Positions 20,601 through 29,529 of a stretch of DNA of 64,000 bases are shown one piece after another. Under the pieces are notes generated by a model that was given only the letters and a program-made list of their open reading frames with translations, had not been told where the DNA came from and did not search any database. A program made the position numbers and the translations under genes. Origin of the DNA: Clostridia bacterium (GTDB lineage Bacteria; Bacillota; Clostridia; Oscillospirales; Acutalibacteraceae). The stretch lies in NCBI GenBank assembly GCA_017517135.1, contig JAFXAK010000024.1, forward strand, positions 62,001-126,000, given 5' to 3'. Each line of letters starts with the position of its first letter. Position 1 is the first letter of the stretch.

Positions 20601-21314
20601 AAAGCCCATTCCCGTGTCCTCGTTAATGGTGTGCTTTGTTGCTATACAAACAAGAATTTTCTGTATTTCGGCATCTTCTTTTGTGATGTAATGAGCATCG
20701 TTTGTGGCAACAAGAGGAATATCCAGCTCTCTTGCAAGCTTTATTATCAGAGGATTAGTTTTCTTCTGGTCAAGAATACCATGATCCTGAATTTCAAGAA
20801 AATAATTGTCCTTACCGAAAACACGCTGATACCAAAGTGCTGTTGCTTTTGCCTTTTCATAGTCATTCTGCAAAAATGCCTGAGGAATTTCACCTGCAAG
20901 ACAAGCAGACAGACAGATAATTCCCTCGTGATATTTTTCGAGCAACTCTTTGTCAACACGGGGCTTTGTATAAAAGCCCTCAGTCCAGGCGGCTGACACC
21001 ATTTTGATAAGATTCTGATACCCTGTTTCATTTTCAGCAAGCAGAACAAGATGGTAACGCTCGTTATCCATTCCGTGAACCTTATCAAATCTGGTACGCT
21101 GAGCAACATAAACCTCACAGCCTATAATACCATTGATTCCCTCTGCCTTACAGGCATTGTAAAAGTCAATAGCTCCGTACATAACACCGTGGTCGGTCAT
21201 GGCAATTGATGTCATCCCGAGCTCCTTACAGCGTTTTATTAGCGGCTTTATACGGCATGCACCGTCAAGCAGACTGTATTCGGTATGGATATGTAAATGA
21301 GTAAATTCTGTCAT
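17655..21314 (-). CDS. dnaE: DNA polymerase III alpha subunit, DnaE type
   Basis: DnaE is a replicative polymerase; in Firmicutes it usually works with PolC in primer extension. The 1219-residue protein begins MTEFTHLHIHTEYSLLDGA, the PHP domain with intact HxH, then GPGRGSGAGS and the palm catalytic aspartates in MPDFDIDFCYERR near residue 400, TGMHAAGVVIC, LYRPGPMDFIP, the helix-hairpin-helix region, and an OB fold (VRLLCILATVRKKITKNDT). A Lys/Pro/Glu-rich linker precedes the final 75 residues. ATG 21314 is preferred over 21341 because the PHP domain begins right there and the araD stop codon is 1 bp upstream. Confidence 0.97.
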   Translation of the reverse strand: MTEFTHLHIHTEYSLLDGACRIKPLIKRCKELGMTSIAMTDHGVMYGAIDFYNACKAEGINGIIGCEVYVAQRTRFDKVHGMDNERYHLVLLAENETGYQNLIKMVSAAWTEGFYTKPRVDKELLEKYHEGIICLSACLAGEIPQAFLQNDYEKAKATALWYQRVFGKDNYFLEIQDHGILDQKKTNPLIIKLARELDIPLVATNDAHYITKEDAEIQKILVCIATKHTINEDTGMGFETEEFYVKSGDEMAALFPDVPDAIENTNKIAARCNVKFSFGDTKLPVFEVPNNQDHFEFFRDMCYDGMVKRYGENYPKEYLERLDYELGIINQMGFIDYFLIVWDYINYAKSVGIPVGPGRGSGAGSIAAFTCGITDIDPMRYSLLFERFLNPERVSMPDFDIDFCYERRQEVIDYVVRRYGADHVAQIATFGTLAARGAVRDVGKVLGMSVAECSAIQKEIPQELGMTIEKALQSNQELKKMYDENPMVKKVIDTSIKIEGMPRNTGMHAAGVVICDKPVDEYVPLFKSGDSVVTQFYKGWVEKLGLLKMDFLGLRTLTVIDDAVKMIHKKDPELDIMQIDVDDQNVYKMLGEGGTFGVFQCESGGIRSLMINMQPRNLEDIIAVIALYRPGPMDFIPAYLSNRMDPEHIKYHTPELKPILDVTYGTIVYQEQVMQIFRELAGYSLGAADMVRRAVAKKQADVLAQQRQYFLYGSDGTDGGSKCDGCLKRGISEDAANAIFDDMASFASYAFNKSHSAAYALVTYQTAWLRHYYPQEFMAAMLTSVLDNTDKVVGYITECQTSLGFQVLPPSVNESMETFSVVGENIRFGLLAIKNLGSGFIKVIIEEREENGLYESYYSFCKRCYCKEFNRRAMENLIKSGAMDCFGLNRNQMLLMIDDIISDLESDKKNKIEGQIGLFDLGSALAKAVEITPPDVGELPEKERLAAEKETTGLYMSGHPIREHMKLSKSLGSAKTSDILASTVSEPDSPYKDGDKVRLLCILATVRKKITKNDTTMAFLTIEDVYGAVEVLVFPKKFDKYGQYFIEDEIVLLTGKVSLRDDEVPKLLCEDVVPLRDIPDDEAYLKDYKLPELDYLTPKSAYSAYELPKTQEKELQQDAPQETKIPEETKKEEAPVVSKPAPAKKTNRGIFLRLPSAASDECVKAKKMCAIFDGNVPVIMYYSDTNSYDFASGIYVENNDKLLYGLKKLLGDSNVVRKL

Positions 21315-21315
21315 T

Positions 21316-22014
21316 TTATTTTCCCTGTCCGTAATAGGCATTTTTGCCGTGTTTTCTTAAATAATGCTTGATTAAAAGATACTGCGGTATTGAAGGTGTT
21401 GAAGCTGAAAGTGTTAGTGTATTCAATGCCATTTTTGCAACAGTTTCAAGGATTGCTCCGTTTTTTGCAGCATCCGATGCATTCTTGCCCCAAGCAAAAG
21501 GTCCGTGAGATTTAACAAGAACAGCAGGAACAGCATTTTCGTCTATATTGTTTTCCCTGAAATGCTCAACAATAACCTTTCCCGTGTTTACTTCATATTC
21601 ACCGTTTACCTCTTCGGCAGTAAGCTCTCTTGCACACGGCACCTCACCGAAAGCAAAATCAGCATGAGTTGTACCCAACGCGGGAATTGAAATCCCTGCC
21701 TGCGAGAAGCCTACCGCATATTCAGAATGAGTATGAACAACGCCGCCGATTTTATCAAAGCTATTGTACAAAACAGCATGAGTGGGAGTATCGGAAGAGG
21801 GATTATATTCCCCCTCCACCTTTTTTCCGTCAAAAGATACTATAACCATTTTATCAGGTGTAAGCTCATCATAGGGCACACCTGACGGCTTTATTGCAAA
21901 TACTCTGTGTTCACGGTCGCACTCTGAGGCATTACCCCAGGTAAAAGGGGCAATACCATATCTGTGCAGTTCCATATTTGCTTTATATACTCTTTCTTTC
22001 AGTTCTTCATACAT
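21316..22014 (-). CDS. araD: L-ribulose-5-phosphate 4-epimerase
   Basis: AraD converts L-ribulose 5-phosphate to D-xylulose 5-phosphate for the pentose phosphate pathway. The 232-residue protein shows the class II aldolase-like zinc site in VHTHSEYAVGFSQAG, the GNASECD and IKPSGVPYDEL segments, and the later VKSHGPFAWG. Its ATG overlaps the araA stop by one base (TAATG), and dnaE begins 1 bp beyond its own stop, so translation of all three is probably coupled. Confidence 0.96.
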   Translation of the reverse strand: MYEELKERVYKANMELHRYGIAPFTWGNASECDREHRVFAIKPSGVPYDELTPDKMVIVSFDGKKVEGEYNPSSDTPTHAVLYNSFDKIGGVVHTHSEYAVGFSQAGISIPALGTTHADFAFGEVPCARELTAEEVNGEYEVNTGKVIVEHFRENNIDENAVPAVLVKSHGPFAWGKNASDAAKNGAILETVAKMALNTLTLSASTPSIPQYLLIKHYLRKHGKNAYYGQGK

Positions 22015-23483
22015 TATTTTAATCTCCTGATAAGATCATTAAGCTCAAGTTCTTTTCTGAATGAATTGATTTCCGTATCCTTTCCGATATGCACAAATTC
22101 AATTCCGAGCATATCAGCAAAATATCTCATCATTTCTGCAGTAACATCATAGCTTAAAACAGAATGATGCGCACCGCCTGCATAAATCCAGGCTTCAGCA
22201 GATACCTTTAATGAGGGTATAGGCTTCCAAAGAACTGCCGAAACAGGCAGATTGGGCATTTCGTTTTCCTGTTCAACACATTCAATATCATTTACAATCA
22301 TTCGCAATCCGTCACCCATATCAACAAGAGAAACAACTATTGCCTTTCCGGGCTTTGATTTAAATACAAGACGGGCAGGATCTTCCCTGTCACCGATCCC
22401 CAAAGGATATACTTTAATTTCGGGCTTTGTCTGAGCTATTGTGGGACAGACTTCAAGCATATGTGCGCCCATAATCATCTCATTACCGGGTTCAAAATGA
22501 TAGGTATAGTCTTCCATAAAAGCAGTTCCGCCGTTCATATCAGAGGACATAGCTTTTAATACTCTTGTGAGTGCTGCAACCTTCCAGTCTCCCTCTGCAC
22601 CGAAGCCGTAGCCTTTAGCCATAAGGTCCTGAGAAGCAAGACCGGGAAGCTGCTTTAAGCCCTGTAAATCTTCAAAGTTTGTGTGGAAAGCAGTAAAGTC
22701 GTGTGCCTTCATAAACTTTTCAATAGCAATTTCCTCTTTTGCCTGATAACGCACAGCATCCGTATTATCGGTTGCAAGGGTATATTTTTCTGCATATTCA
22801 GCCATAAGAGCATCAACTTCGGCATCGGTTACTTTTTCAAGCTCTGCAATTATATCACCTACACCGTAGTGCTCAATTTCCCAACCGAATTTCATCTGTG
22901 CTTCAACCTTATCTCCGTCGGTAACAGCAACACTTCTCATATTGTCGCTTATACGAAGCACTCTTGTTTTTCTTGATTCAAAAACACCAACAGCAGCTCG
23001 CATCCATACACCTATCTGCTGACGGAATTCTTCATTTTCCCAATGTCCTGCAATAACGGTTCTCTTTATACCCATTCTTGCGGTAATATATCCGTGCTCT
23101 CTGTCACCGTGAGCACTCTGATTAAGATTCATAAAATCCATATCAATGCTGTTCCAGGGAACATCACGGTTAAACTGAGTGTTAAGATGCAGATAGGGCT
23201 TCATAAGCTTGGAAAGCCCTGCTATCCACATTTTTGAGGGAGAAAATGTGTGCATCCAGGTAATAACACCTGCACACGAGGGGTCATTGTTTGCGCCGGC
23301 TATAGCTTCTTCAATTCCCTTTGAGGTTGTTACACAGGGAAGATATTTTACAGTACAGGGAATGGAAGCATCGCTGTTAAAACCGTCTGCCATAGTTTCT
23401 GCGTGTGCATTAACTTCCTTTAAGGTTTCTTCTCCGTAAAGATGCTGTGAACCTACAATAAAATAAAATGTATATTTTTTCAT
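22014..23483 (-). CDS. araA: L-arabinose isomerase
   Basis: AraA interconverts L-arabinose and L-ribulose. The 489-residue protein begins with the family signature FYFIVGSQHLYGEETL and has WMHTFSPSKMWI, GHWENEEFRQQIG, YGFGAEGDWK, MEDYTYHF, MGAHMLEVCPTI and GGAHHSVLSYD, covering the metal-binding glutamates and histidines. It lies 16 bp after araB and overlaps araD by one base. No transporter or AraR/AraC regulator is visible nearby. Confidence 0.97.
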   Translation of the reverse strand: MKKYTFYFIVGSQHLYGEETLKEVNAHAETMADGFNSDASIPCTVKYLPCVTTSKGIEEAIAGANNDPSCAGVITWMHTFSPSKMWIAGLSKLMKPYLHLNTQFNRDVPWNSIDMDFMNLNQSAHGDREHGYITARMGIKRTVIAGHWENEEFRQQIGVWMRAAVGVFESRKTRVLRISDNMRSVAVTDGDKVEAQMKFGWEIEHYGVGDIIAELEKVTDAEVDALMAEYAEKYTLATDNTDAVRYQAKEEIAIEKFMKAHDFTAFHTNFEDLQGLKQLPGLASQDLMAKGYGFGAEGDWKVAALTRVLKAMSSDMNGGTAFMEDYTYHFEPGNEMIMGAHMLEVCPTIAQTKPEIKVYPLGIGDREDPARLVFKSKPGKAIVVSLVDMGDGLRMIVNDIECVEQENEMPNLPVSAVLWKPIPSLKVSAEAWIYAGGAHHSVLSYDVTAEMMRYFADMLGIEFVHIGKDTEINSFRKELELNDLIRRLK

Positions 23484-23499
23484 AATGCTTCTCCCGAAA

Positions 23500-25161
23500 T
23501 CAGACAGATTTTTTAATTTCCTTTAATCTCTTCATTACATCGTTTGCGCCCTTGCCGAAATAATCGTGAAGAATCTTATATTCAGCAAAGAGCTTATCAT
23601 AAATTTCTGCATTTTCCTTTTTGGGCAGATATACAATATCCATAACCTTGCCGAGCTTTGATGCTGCTTCAAAAACATCATCATATCCGCCATTTGCTTT
23701 TCCTGCAGCAACAGCACCGAAAATAGCAGAACCCAATGCACCGCCCTGATCGCTTCCTGCAATTTTAACAGGCAATCCGATTACATCGGCATAAATCTGC
23801 ATTGTCATGGGATCTTTTTTAGCTATACCGCCTGCTGCATAGAACTCATTGACCTCAACACCGTATTCTCTGAATGTTTCAATAATCATTCTTGTGCCGT
23901 ATGCTGTAGCTTCGATAAGAGCACGGTAAATTTCTTCCGGCTTTGTGAGAAGTGTCATACCGAGAATCATACCAGTAAGGTCAACATCAACAAGACAGGA
24001 ACGGTTACCGTTCCACCAGTCAAGAGCAACAAGTCCGCTTTCACCGGGCTTATATTTTTCAGCTTTTTCTCTGAGGAATTTATGTATATTCATTCCCTTG
24101 GCTTTTGCTTCTTCATAATAGGAAGCGGGAAGACAGTTATCAATAAACCAAGCAAAATGGTCACCTACACAAGACTGTCCTGCTTCATAACCGAAGAATC
24201 CGGGCAAAATACCGTCTTCAACAACACCGCATATACCCTTAACCTGTTTTTCTTCATTGCCTAAGAGCATATGACAGGTTGATGTGCCCATAATAGCAAG
24301 CATTTTTCCTGCTTCAGCGATACCGACAGCGGGAACGAACACATGAGCATCTATTATAGCCTGAGCAATGGCTGTACCCTCTTTAAGACCTAATTTTTCA
24401 GCCATTTCTGCTGTAAGTCCGCCGGCTTTTGAGCCCATGGGAGAGATATCACGGGAAAGCTTTTCGTCAACTACATTCTCAAGTCTGGGGTCGAGTGCCT
24501 TAAAGAAATCGTTTGAGGGATAGCCTGTTTTCTTGTTCCACATTTCTTTATAGCCTGCACAGCAGGAGTTACGGTTTTCCTTTCCGCAAAGCTGCCATAC
24601 AACCCAGTCTGCTGCTTCAATAAATGTATCTGCAGCATCATAAATTTCGGAAGCTTCCTCGAGCACCTGCCAGATTTTCGGTATTGCCCATTCGGATGAA
24701 ATCTTACCGCCGTAATTTTTAAGCCATGCTTCATTTCTTTCTTCGGCAATTTCATTGAGCTTGTTTGCCTGAGCCTGAGCTGCATGATGCTTCCAGAGCT
24801 TTACATATGCGTGAGGCTCACTTTTATATTCGGGCAAGAAACATAAAGGTGTACCGTCTTTTTTAGCAGGTAAAATAGTACATGCAGTAAAGTCAAGTCC
24901 GATACCTACAACATCATCAGCGCTGATACCGCTTTGTCTGAGGACATCGGGAATGGTGTTATATAAAACATCAAGATAATCCTGCGGATGCTGTAAAGCC
25001 CAGTCAAAACCGAGTTTCTTTCCGCAAGGAAGAGTTTCACTCATAACTGAATGAGGATACTCGTAAACAGAGCTTGCAAGCTCTTCACCTGTTTCAACAT
25101 TAACAATAAGTGCTCTGCCTGATAATGTGCCGTAATCAACACCAATAGAATACTTTGACAT
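23500..25161 (-). CDS. araB: Ribulokinase
   Basis: AraB phosphorylates L-ribulose, the second step of arabinose use. The 553-residue FGGY-family kinase begins [17 protein letters not shown] (phosphate-binding loop), and has [43 protein letters not shown] and the C-terminal [19 protein letters not shown] and [15 protein letters not shown]. It starts only 17 bp downstream of rqcH with a GAGG ribosome site and no promoter or operator of its own, so arabinose genes here probably ride on a housekeeping transcript. Confidence 0.96.
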   Translation of the reverse strand: MSKYSIGVDYGTLSGRALIVNVETGEELASSVYEYPHSVMSETLPCGKKLGFDWALQHPQDYLDVLYNTIPDVLRQSGISADDVVGIGLDFTACTILPAKKDGTPLCFLPEYKSEPHAYVKLWKHHAAQAQANKLNEIAEERNEAWLKNYGGKISSEWAIPKIWQVLEEASEIYDAADTFIEAADWVVWQLCGKENRNSCCAGYKEMWNKKTGYPSNDFFKALDPRLENVVDEKLSRDISPMGSKAGGLTAEMAEKLGLKEGTAIAQAIIDAHVFVPAVGIAEAGKMLAIMGTSTCHMLLGNEEKQVKGICGVVEDGILPGFFGYEAGQSCVGDHFAWFIDNCLPASYYEEAKAKGMNIHKFLREKAEKYKPGESGLVALDWWNGNRSCLVDVDLTGMILGMTLLTKPEEIYRALIEATAYGTRMIIETFREYGVEVNEFYAAGGIAKKDPMTMQIYADVIGLPVKIAGSDQGGALGSAIFGAVAAGKANGGYDDVFEAASKLGKVMDIVYLPKKENAEIYDKLFAEYKILHDYFGKGANDVMKRLKEIKKSV

Positions 25162-25178
25162 AATTTAACCTCACATTT

Positions 25179-26927
25179 TTATTTATTTTTCAAGCGATTT
25201 ATTTCAATCGGCTTAACATACACGGTATTATAGATATGGTAAATAACAAATCCCGGACGGGATGCAGGCGGCTTTTTGAGATTTCTTACTTTTGTGTAAT
25301 CAACCTCAACAGTTCCCCTGTCTTTGACACTGCTGAAATATGCGGCTAAAGATGCTGCAAATTCCATTGCTGTGTCAGTCGGCTCTTTACCTTCTAAAGA
25401 AAGGATAACATGCGAACCGGGTGCTTTCTGAGCGTGGAACCACATATCATCTTTTCTTGCCTTTCGGAATGATAAATTATCATTCTGAATATTGTTTCTT
25501 CCCACAAAAACGGTAAAACCATCGGGAGAAACAAAGCTTAAAGGAGGCAATGGAGCATTTTTTTTGTTTTTTGTACCCGTTTTACTCTTAAGAAAACCTG
25601 CTTCGGAAAGCTCTGCTCTTATTTCGGCAAGCTCTCTTTCAGTTTCAGCTCTGTATAATTCATCCTGAACGCTTTCAAGGTACTCCAAATCCGAAATACC
25701 CTTTTCTATCTGTTCGGCAAGAACTTTTTTTGCAGTCTGCAGCTTTCGGTATTCCTTATAATAACGCTGCGCATTCTGTACGGGCGTAAGATGCGGCTGA
25801 ACGGGAATTTTCAACAGCTGATAATCGTTATAATAATCATTTACCTCGTAAACCGAGTCGCCTTTATGGAGCGAATATATATTTGCATTTATGAGTTCTG
25901 CATATATACGCTTTGTTTCCATATCTTCACAGGCATTAAGCTCCTCGCGCTGAACATTGAGCTTTTTTGCCGTTCTTTCCGTTAAAAGAGCAATAAGCTT
26001 GAATAAATCATCTGCCTTTGCTTTTGCCCTCTGTAAACGCTCTCTTTCAAAATAGAAAAGATCTAATAGCTGTGAAAGGGTGGCACAATGATTTATTTTT
26101 GCACTGTTAGAATAGAGTGTGAGCGGTAAAAAGGAAAATTCCAGCAAACCGCCGTTTTCATCGGATAAATAACACGCAGTAACATTATTTGATTCAACGC
26201 TTTTCTTAAAAAAATCAAGCTCAAAAGTCAAACGATCTATGTTTGCAGCCGATAATTTTCCGACTTCACAATCACCTAATGTTACTCTGTATGCTATTTC
26301 TCTTGATACAAGCGGCGAAACACCGCTGATAACAGAAAGAATTGCAGATGACAGATTTTTCGTATTATTTTTCAGTATATTATCGCACAAAACCTGTGCT
26401 GAATTTTCGGCAATATTCAGTTTTTTCTGAGGCGGAGGAAATTTATATTCCACCTGCGGCAAAATCGTTCTGAAGGAAGATTTTGAAGCATCAACACGCT
26501 TTACGGCATCAATAATAACAGAATTTTCATCCAGAAGAATAATATTACTGTACTGAGCCATTATTTCAACAACCAATGTTCGTGAAACTCTGTCACCTAT
26601 TTCATTAGTTGCATCAAATTCAATAAAAAGAATTCTGTCAAAGCCTATCTGCCGTATATTTCTTATTACGGCACGCGTCAGCTGTTTTCTTAACAGCATA
26701 CACAGCATCGGCGGTTTTGACGGATTTTCGGGCGAATAATCGGTAAAATTTATTCTGGGAGAGTTACCCGAAGCGGAAATAAACAACTTTCTTGTTTCGG
26801 TGCGGGTTCTCAGCACAAGCACAAGCTCATATCTTGTGGGTAAATATATCTTATCGACCTTTGCACCTATTGCAAAATCCGATATTTCATTTTTCAGAAA
26901 ATGTAAAAATAAACCATCTATTGCCAT
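25179..26927 (-). CDS. rqcH: Ribosome-associated quality control factor RqcH (NFACT/FbpA family)
   Basis: RqcH binds obstructed 50S subunits and recruits tRNA-Ala to add alanine tails to stalled chains. The 582-residue protein has the NFACT-N domain at about 1-170 (MAIDGLFLHFLKNEI, FISASGNSPRI, PPMLCMLLRKQLTRA), a central coiled-coil at about 290-440, and the NFACT-R domain near 465-560 (FVGRNNIQNDNLSFRKA, DMWFHAQKAPGSHVIL). It abuts nif3 with no gap, its ATG following that stop directly. Confidence 0.94.
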   Translation of the reverse strand: MAIDGLFLHFLKNEISDFAIGAKVDKIYLPTRYELVLVLRTRTETRKLFISASGNSPRINFTDYSPENPSKPPMLCMLLRKQLTRAVIRNIRQIGFDRILFIEFDATNEIGDRVSRTLVVEIMAQYSNIILLDENSVIIDAVKRVDASKSSFRTILPQVEYKFPPPQKKLNIAENSAQVLCDNILKNNTKNLSSAILSVISGVSPLVSREIAYRVTLGDCEVGKLSAANIDRLTFELDFFKKSVESNNVTACYLSDENGGLLEFSFLPLTLYSNSAKINHCATLSQLLDLFYFERERLQRAKAKADDLFKLIALLTERTAKKLNVQREELNACEDMETKRIYAELINANIYSLHKGDSVYEVNDYYNDYQLLKIPVQPHLTPVQNAQRYYKEYRKLQTAKKVLAEQIEKGISDLEYLESVQDELYRAETERELAEIRAELSEAGFLKSKTGTKNKKNAPLPPLSFVSPDGFTVFVGRNNIQNDNLSFRKARKDDMWFHAQKAPGSHVILSLEGKEPTDTAMEFAASLAAYFSSVKDRGTVEVDYTKVRNLKKPPASRPGFVIYHIYNTVYVKPIEINRLKNK

Positions 26928-27701
26928 TTATTTCTCCGTAAGAATTGGATTAGGTCTGTCGGACACAACAAACTCTGTTTCTTTAAATTTTTCGGCAAGT
27001 ATTTTTTGCAATTTTTCAACAATAATTACTTCCGTTTCAAAATGCCCGGCAGCAAAAACTGATATTCCTGACTGTTCGGCATCAAGAAAATCGTGATACG
27101 ATGCATCACCCGTAACAAGAGCATCACAGCCAAGCTCTTTCGCACTCTCAAAAAAATCGGCTCCTGCTCCCGAACAAACAGCAACCTTCTTTATTTTGTC
27201 TGCACAAGCGGAAAAACGCACAGCGGCACCCAATTTTTCTGAAAGAAGCTTGGCGTATTCCTTAGGTGTATATTCTATGTCTGTTGTGCCGACATTCAAG
27301 AAACCGTCTGCTATATCAGGCGGCATTTTTTCATAGTTTAAGCCTATCTTTTCACAAAGAGTGTCATTCACTCCGCCGACAGCCTTATCGAGATTTGTAT
27401 GAGCACATAAAAGAGAAATACCTGCCCTTGCTGCTTCAAAAGCAACACTTGTGTCAAGAAAGCTTTTCTGTGCCGAAAAAATAACAGGATGATGCGAAAC
27501 AATAAGCTGTGCATCAATTTCTTTTGCCTTTTCAATTTCAAATGCTGTTATGTCAAGCGCAATAAGAACGCGCTTTACCTCATTATTGAAAGAACCGACT
27601 AAAAGTCCGCTGTTATCCCACTGAGCCTGTGAAGAAAAGGGAGCAAAAGAATCGATGTAATTATAAATATCTTTAGTGTAAACTGTTCTGTTTTCTTTCA
27701 T
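26928..27701 (-). CDS. Nif3-like dinuclear metal-centre protein
   Basis: Members of this NIF3/DUF34 family bind two metal ions and are often annotated as GTP cyclohydrolase 1 type 2-like; the true activity is unsettled. The 257-residue protein has AQWDNSGLLVG, VSHHPVIF, LLCAHTNLDKAVGGVND, CSGAGADFF, TGDASYHDFLDAE and the late AAGHFETEVI, matching the conserved metal ligands. ATG 27701 overlaps the trmK end by 29 bp, the usual trmK-nif3 pairing in Firmicutes; the longer frame to 27767 would overlap trmK by about 95 bp. Confidence 0.9.
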   Translation of the reverse strand: MKENRTVYTKDIYNYIDSFAPFSSQAQWDNSGLLVGSFNNEVKRVLIALDITAFEIEKAKEIDAQLIVSHHPVIFSAQKSFLDTSVAFEAARAGISLLCAHTNLDKAVGGVNDTLCEKIGLNYEKMPPDIADGFLNVGTTDIEYTPKEYAKLLSEKLGAAVRFSACADKIKKVAVCSGAGADFFESAKELGCDALVTGDASYHDFLDAEQSGISVFAAGHFETEVIIVEKLQKILAEKFKETEFVVSDRPNPILTEK

Positions 27702-28359
27702 AGTAGTCAATAACCTCTGAAAGCCTCTGCGCTTCTTCGAGTTCTCTGCCTGAACCGGCGAGAGCATCTCTGCGCTTTTTTATTCTGTTGTATTGCCTTT
27801 CAACAAATTCCCGCGAAAGCCCATCCTGAGACAAAAGCTCTCCGAAATAAAAATAGCCCTCTTCGCATACAGACTGCTCATTTTTCCAATAAGCACTTAT
27901 ACAGCAATATAAATGTCTGTTATCTGCAACACATTCCTCGCGGTCTATAACAAAGCCGTTTTCACACAAGAATCTTCTCACATCCTCGCAGTGTGTCATA
28001 GGCTGCAGGACAAGATGTATGTCTTCGGATTTTATCCACGGTGCATCGGACAGAATCTGTGCCATTAATGTACCGCCCATACCGCAGATTGAAATTTCCT
28101 GTGCTTCCACGGGGCTTACACTTTTAAGACCGTCTGATACACGCAGCTCTATTTTTTCCTGCAATGAATATTGATTGACTGTTTTTCTTGCATTTTCAAG
28201 CGGCTGTATTCCTATATCACAGGCAAGCACCTTTTCTGTTTTGGAGTTCAGAACGAGAAATGCCGGCAGGAAAGCGTGATCTGTGCCGATATCAACAGTT
28301 TTGCGGCAAGGATTTATCATACTTGCCGCAGTCATAAGCCTCGGACTTAAACTCAACAT
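27673..28359 (-). CDS. trmK: tRNA (adenine(22)-N1)-methyltransferase
   Basis: TrmK methylates N1 of A22 in tRNA. The 228-residue protein starts LSPRLMTAASMINPCRKTVDIGTDHAFLP with the SAM-binding DIGTDHAFLP, followed by ISICGMGGTLMAQIL and LVLQPMTHCEDVRRFL, all family hallmarks, and ends in a helical coiled-coil. It overlaps the DUF1858 gene by one base (TAATG) and nif3 by 29 bp. Confidence 0.94.
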   Translation of the reverse strand: MLSLSPRLMTAASMINPCRKTVDIGTDHAFLPAFLVLNSKTEKVLACDIGIQPLENARKTVNQYSLQEKIELRVSDGLKSVSPVEAQEISICGMGGTLMAQILSDAPWIKSEDIHLVLQPMTHCEDVRRFLCENGFVIDREECVADNRHLYCCISAYWKNEQSVCEEGYFYFGELLSQDGLSREFVERQYNRIKKRRDALAGSGRELEEAQRLSEVIDYYERKQNSLH

Positions 28360-28559
28360 TACTTTGTTGCAAAATAAGCATTGATTTCTTCGATAAGGTC
28401 ATCAACATCAACGCCGTGTACCATACAAGCCTGTTCAATGGTTTCGTTTCTTGCTGAAGGACAGCCTAAGCAATGCATACCCATGTTAAGGAAGAAGGGA
28501 GCAACGCCCTTGTCTGCATCAAGAATTTCACCGATTTTTGTTGTGTGTTTAACTATCAT
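28359..28559 (-). CDS. Small DUF1858-type protein
   Basis: This 66-residue protein has the DUF1858 pattern found also at the N-terminus of ScdA/RIC iron-sulfur repair proteins: [33 protein letters not shown], with the CLGCP motif likely binding metal or responding to redox. The tail is acidic. It lies 4 bp after the glycosyltransferase and overlaps trmK by one base. The function of stand-alone DUF1858 proteins is unknown. Confidence 0.85.
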   Translation of the reverse strand: MIVKHTTKIGEILDADKGVAPFFLNMGMHCLGCPSARNETIEQACMVHGVDVDDLIEEINAYFATK

Positions 28560-28563
28560 TTTT

Positions 28564-29526
28564 TTATTCTCCTATACTATAAAAATTATTTCTTGTGTTA
28601 GTTTGTGCAATGATATATTTAGGTCTTCCCTTTACTTCCGTATAGGTTCTTGCAAGGTATTCGCCTATAACACCTATACAAAGCAGAATCATAGCACCTA
28701 TAAAAAACATTGCTGCAAGAATTATCGGGACAACAGCCGAATAATCGGCAACAACAATATTTTTAACAAAGCCGTAAAGCAAAGCTATTACGGAAATAAA
28801 TCCGCAAAGTATACCCGTTACAAAACCGAATCTCAACGGAGTGGAGGTAAAGCCCAATATACCGTCAAGTGCGTATTTTATGAGATTTTTGAAGGACCAT
28901 TTTGTCTGTCCTGCGGCTCTTTCTCTGTCTTCATGCTCTATCCATTTGACATTGAAGCCAACCCAGCTGAAAATAGCTTTTGAAAAACGGATATTTTCAG
29001 GCATTGATATTATAGCCTTTACAACATCGGACTTCATTATTCTGAAATCCTGTGCGGATTCGCTGATATTTACCTCACTGAGTTTATTTATAATCTTGTA
29101 AAAGCTCTGTGAAAGCGTTGTTTTAAGCTTCGATTCGCCTGTTCTGTCTGTTCTTCTTGCAGCGGCTACATCAAAGCCCTGTTTATCAACAAAATCAAGC
29201 ATTGTCGGGATAATATCGGGAGAATGCTGCAAATCCGCATCAAGTATTCCTATATAATCGGATTTAACGGCATAGTTCATACCCGCAAGCATTGCCGCTT
29301 CCTTTCCGAAATTACGGGAAAAGGAAATGTACTTGACTGCAGGATCGCGGACAGCAAGCTCTTTTATAATTTCAAGAGTTGAATCCTTACTTCCGTCATC
29401 AACAAAAACAAGCTCGGTTAAATATTCGGAGCTCAAAGTTGAAATAACCTTGGATGTTTCATCATAGAAAAACGGTAAAACATCCGCTTCATTATAACAG
29501 GGAACGATAAGAGAGAGTGTTTTCAT
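28564..29526 (-). CDS. GT2 glycosyltransferase with two C-terminal membrane helices
   Basis: The protein resembles polyprenyl-phosphate glycosyltransferases (GtrB/dolichol-phosphate mannosyltransferase type), which move a sugar from UDP- or GDP-sugar to a lipid carrier. The 320 residues start [15 protein letters not shown]; the nucleotide and metal sites are [23 protein letters not shown] and the later [13 protein letters not shown]. Membrane helices lie at about 230-255 and 268-295 ([24 protein letters not shown]). It sits 3 bp from the TIM-barrel gene upstream. Confidence 0.92.
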   Translation of the reverse strand: MKTLSLIVPCYNEADVLPFFYDETSKVISTLSSEYLTELVFVDDGSKDSTLEIIKELAVRDPAVKYISFSRNFGKEAAMLAGMNYAVKSDYIGILDADLQHSPDIIPTMLDFVDKQGFDVAAARRTDRTGESKLKTTLSQSFYKIINKLSEVNISESAQDFRIMKSDVVKAIISMPENIRFSKAIFSWVGFNVKWIEHEDRERAAGQTKWSFKNLIKYALDGILGFTSTPLRFGFVTGILCGFISVIALLYGFVKNIVVADYSAVVPIILAAMFFIGAMILLCIGVIGEYLARTYTEVKGRPKYIIAQTNTRNNFYSIGE

Positions 29527-29529
29527 ATA

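Noticed and set aside
20433-20996. Plus-strand reading frame (187 codons)
   Set aside because: It is antisense to dnaE, with no domain and no ribosome site.
28381-28983. Plus-strand reading frame (200 codons)
   Set aside because: It crosses DUF1858 and glycosyltransferase genes that are well supported on the other strand.
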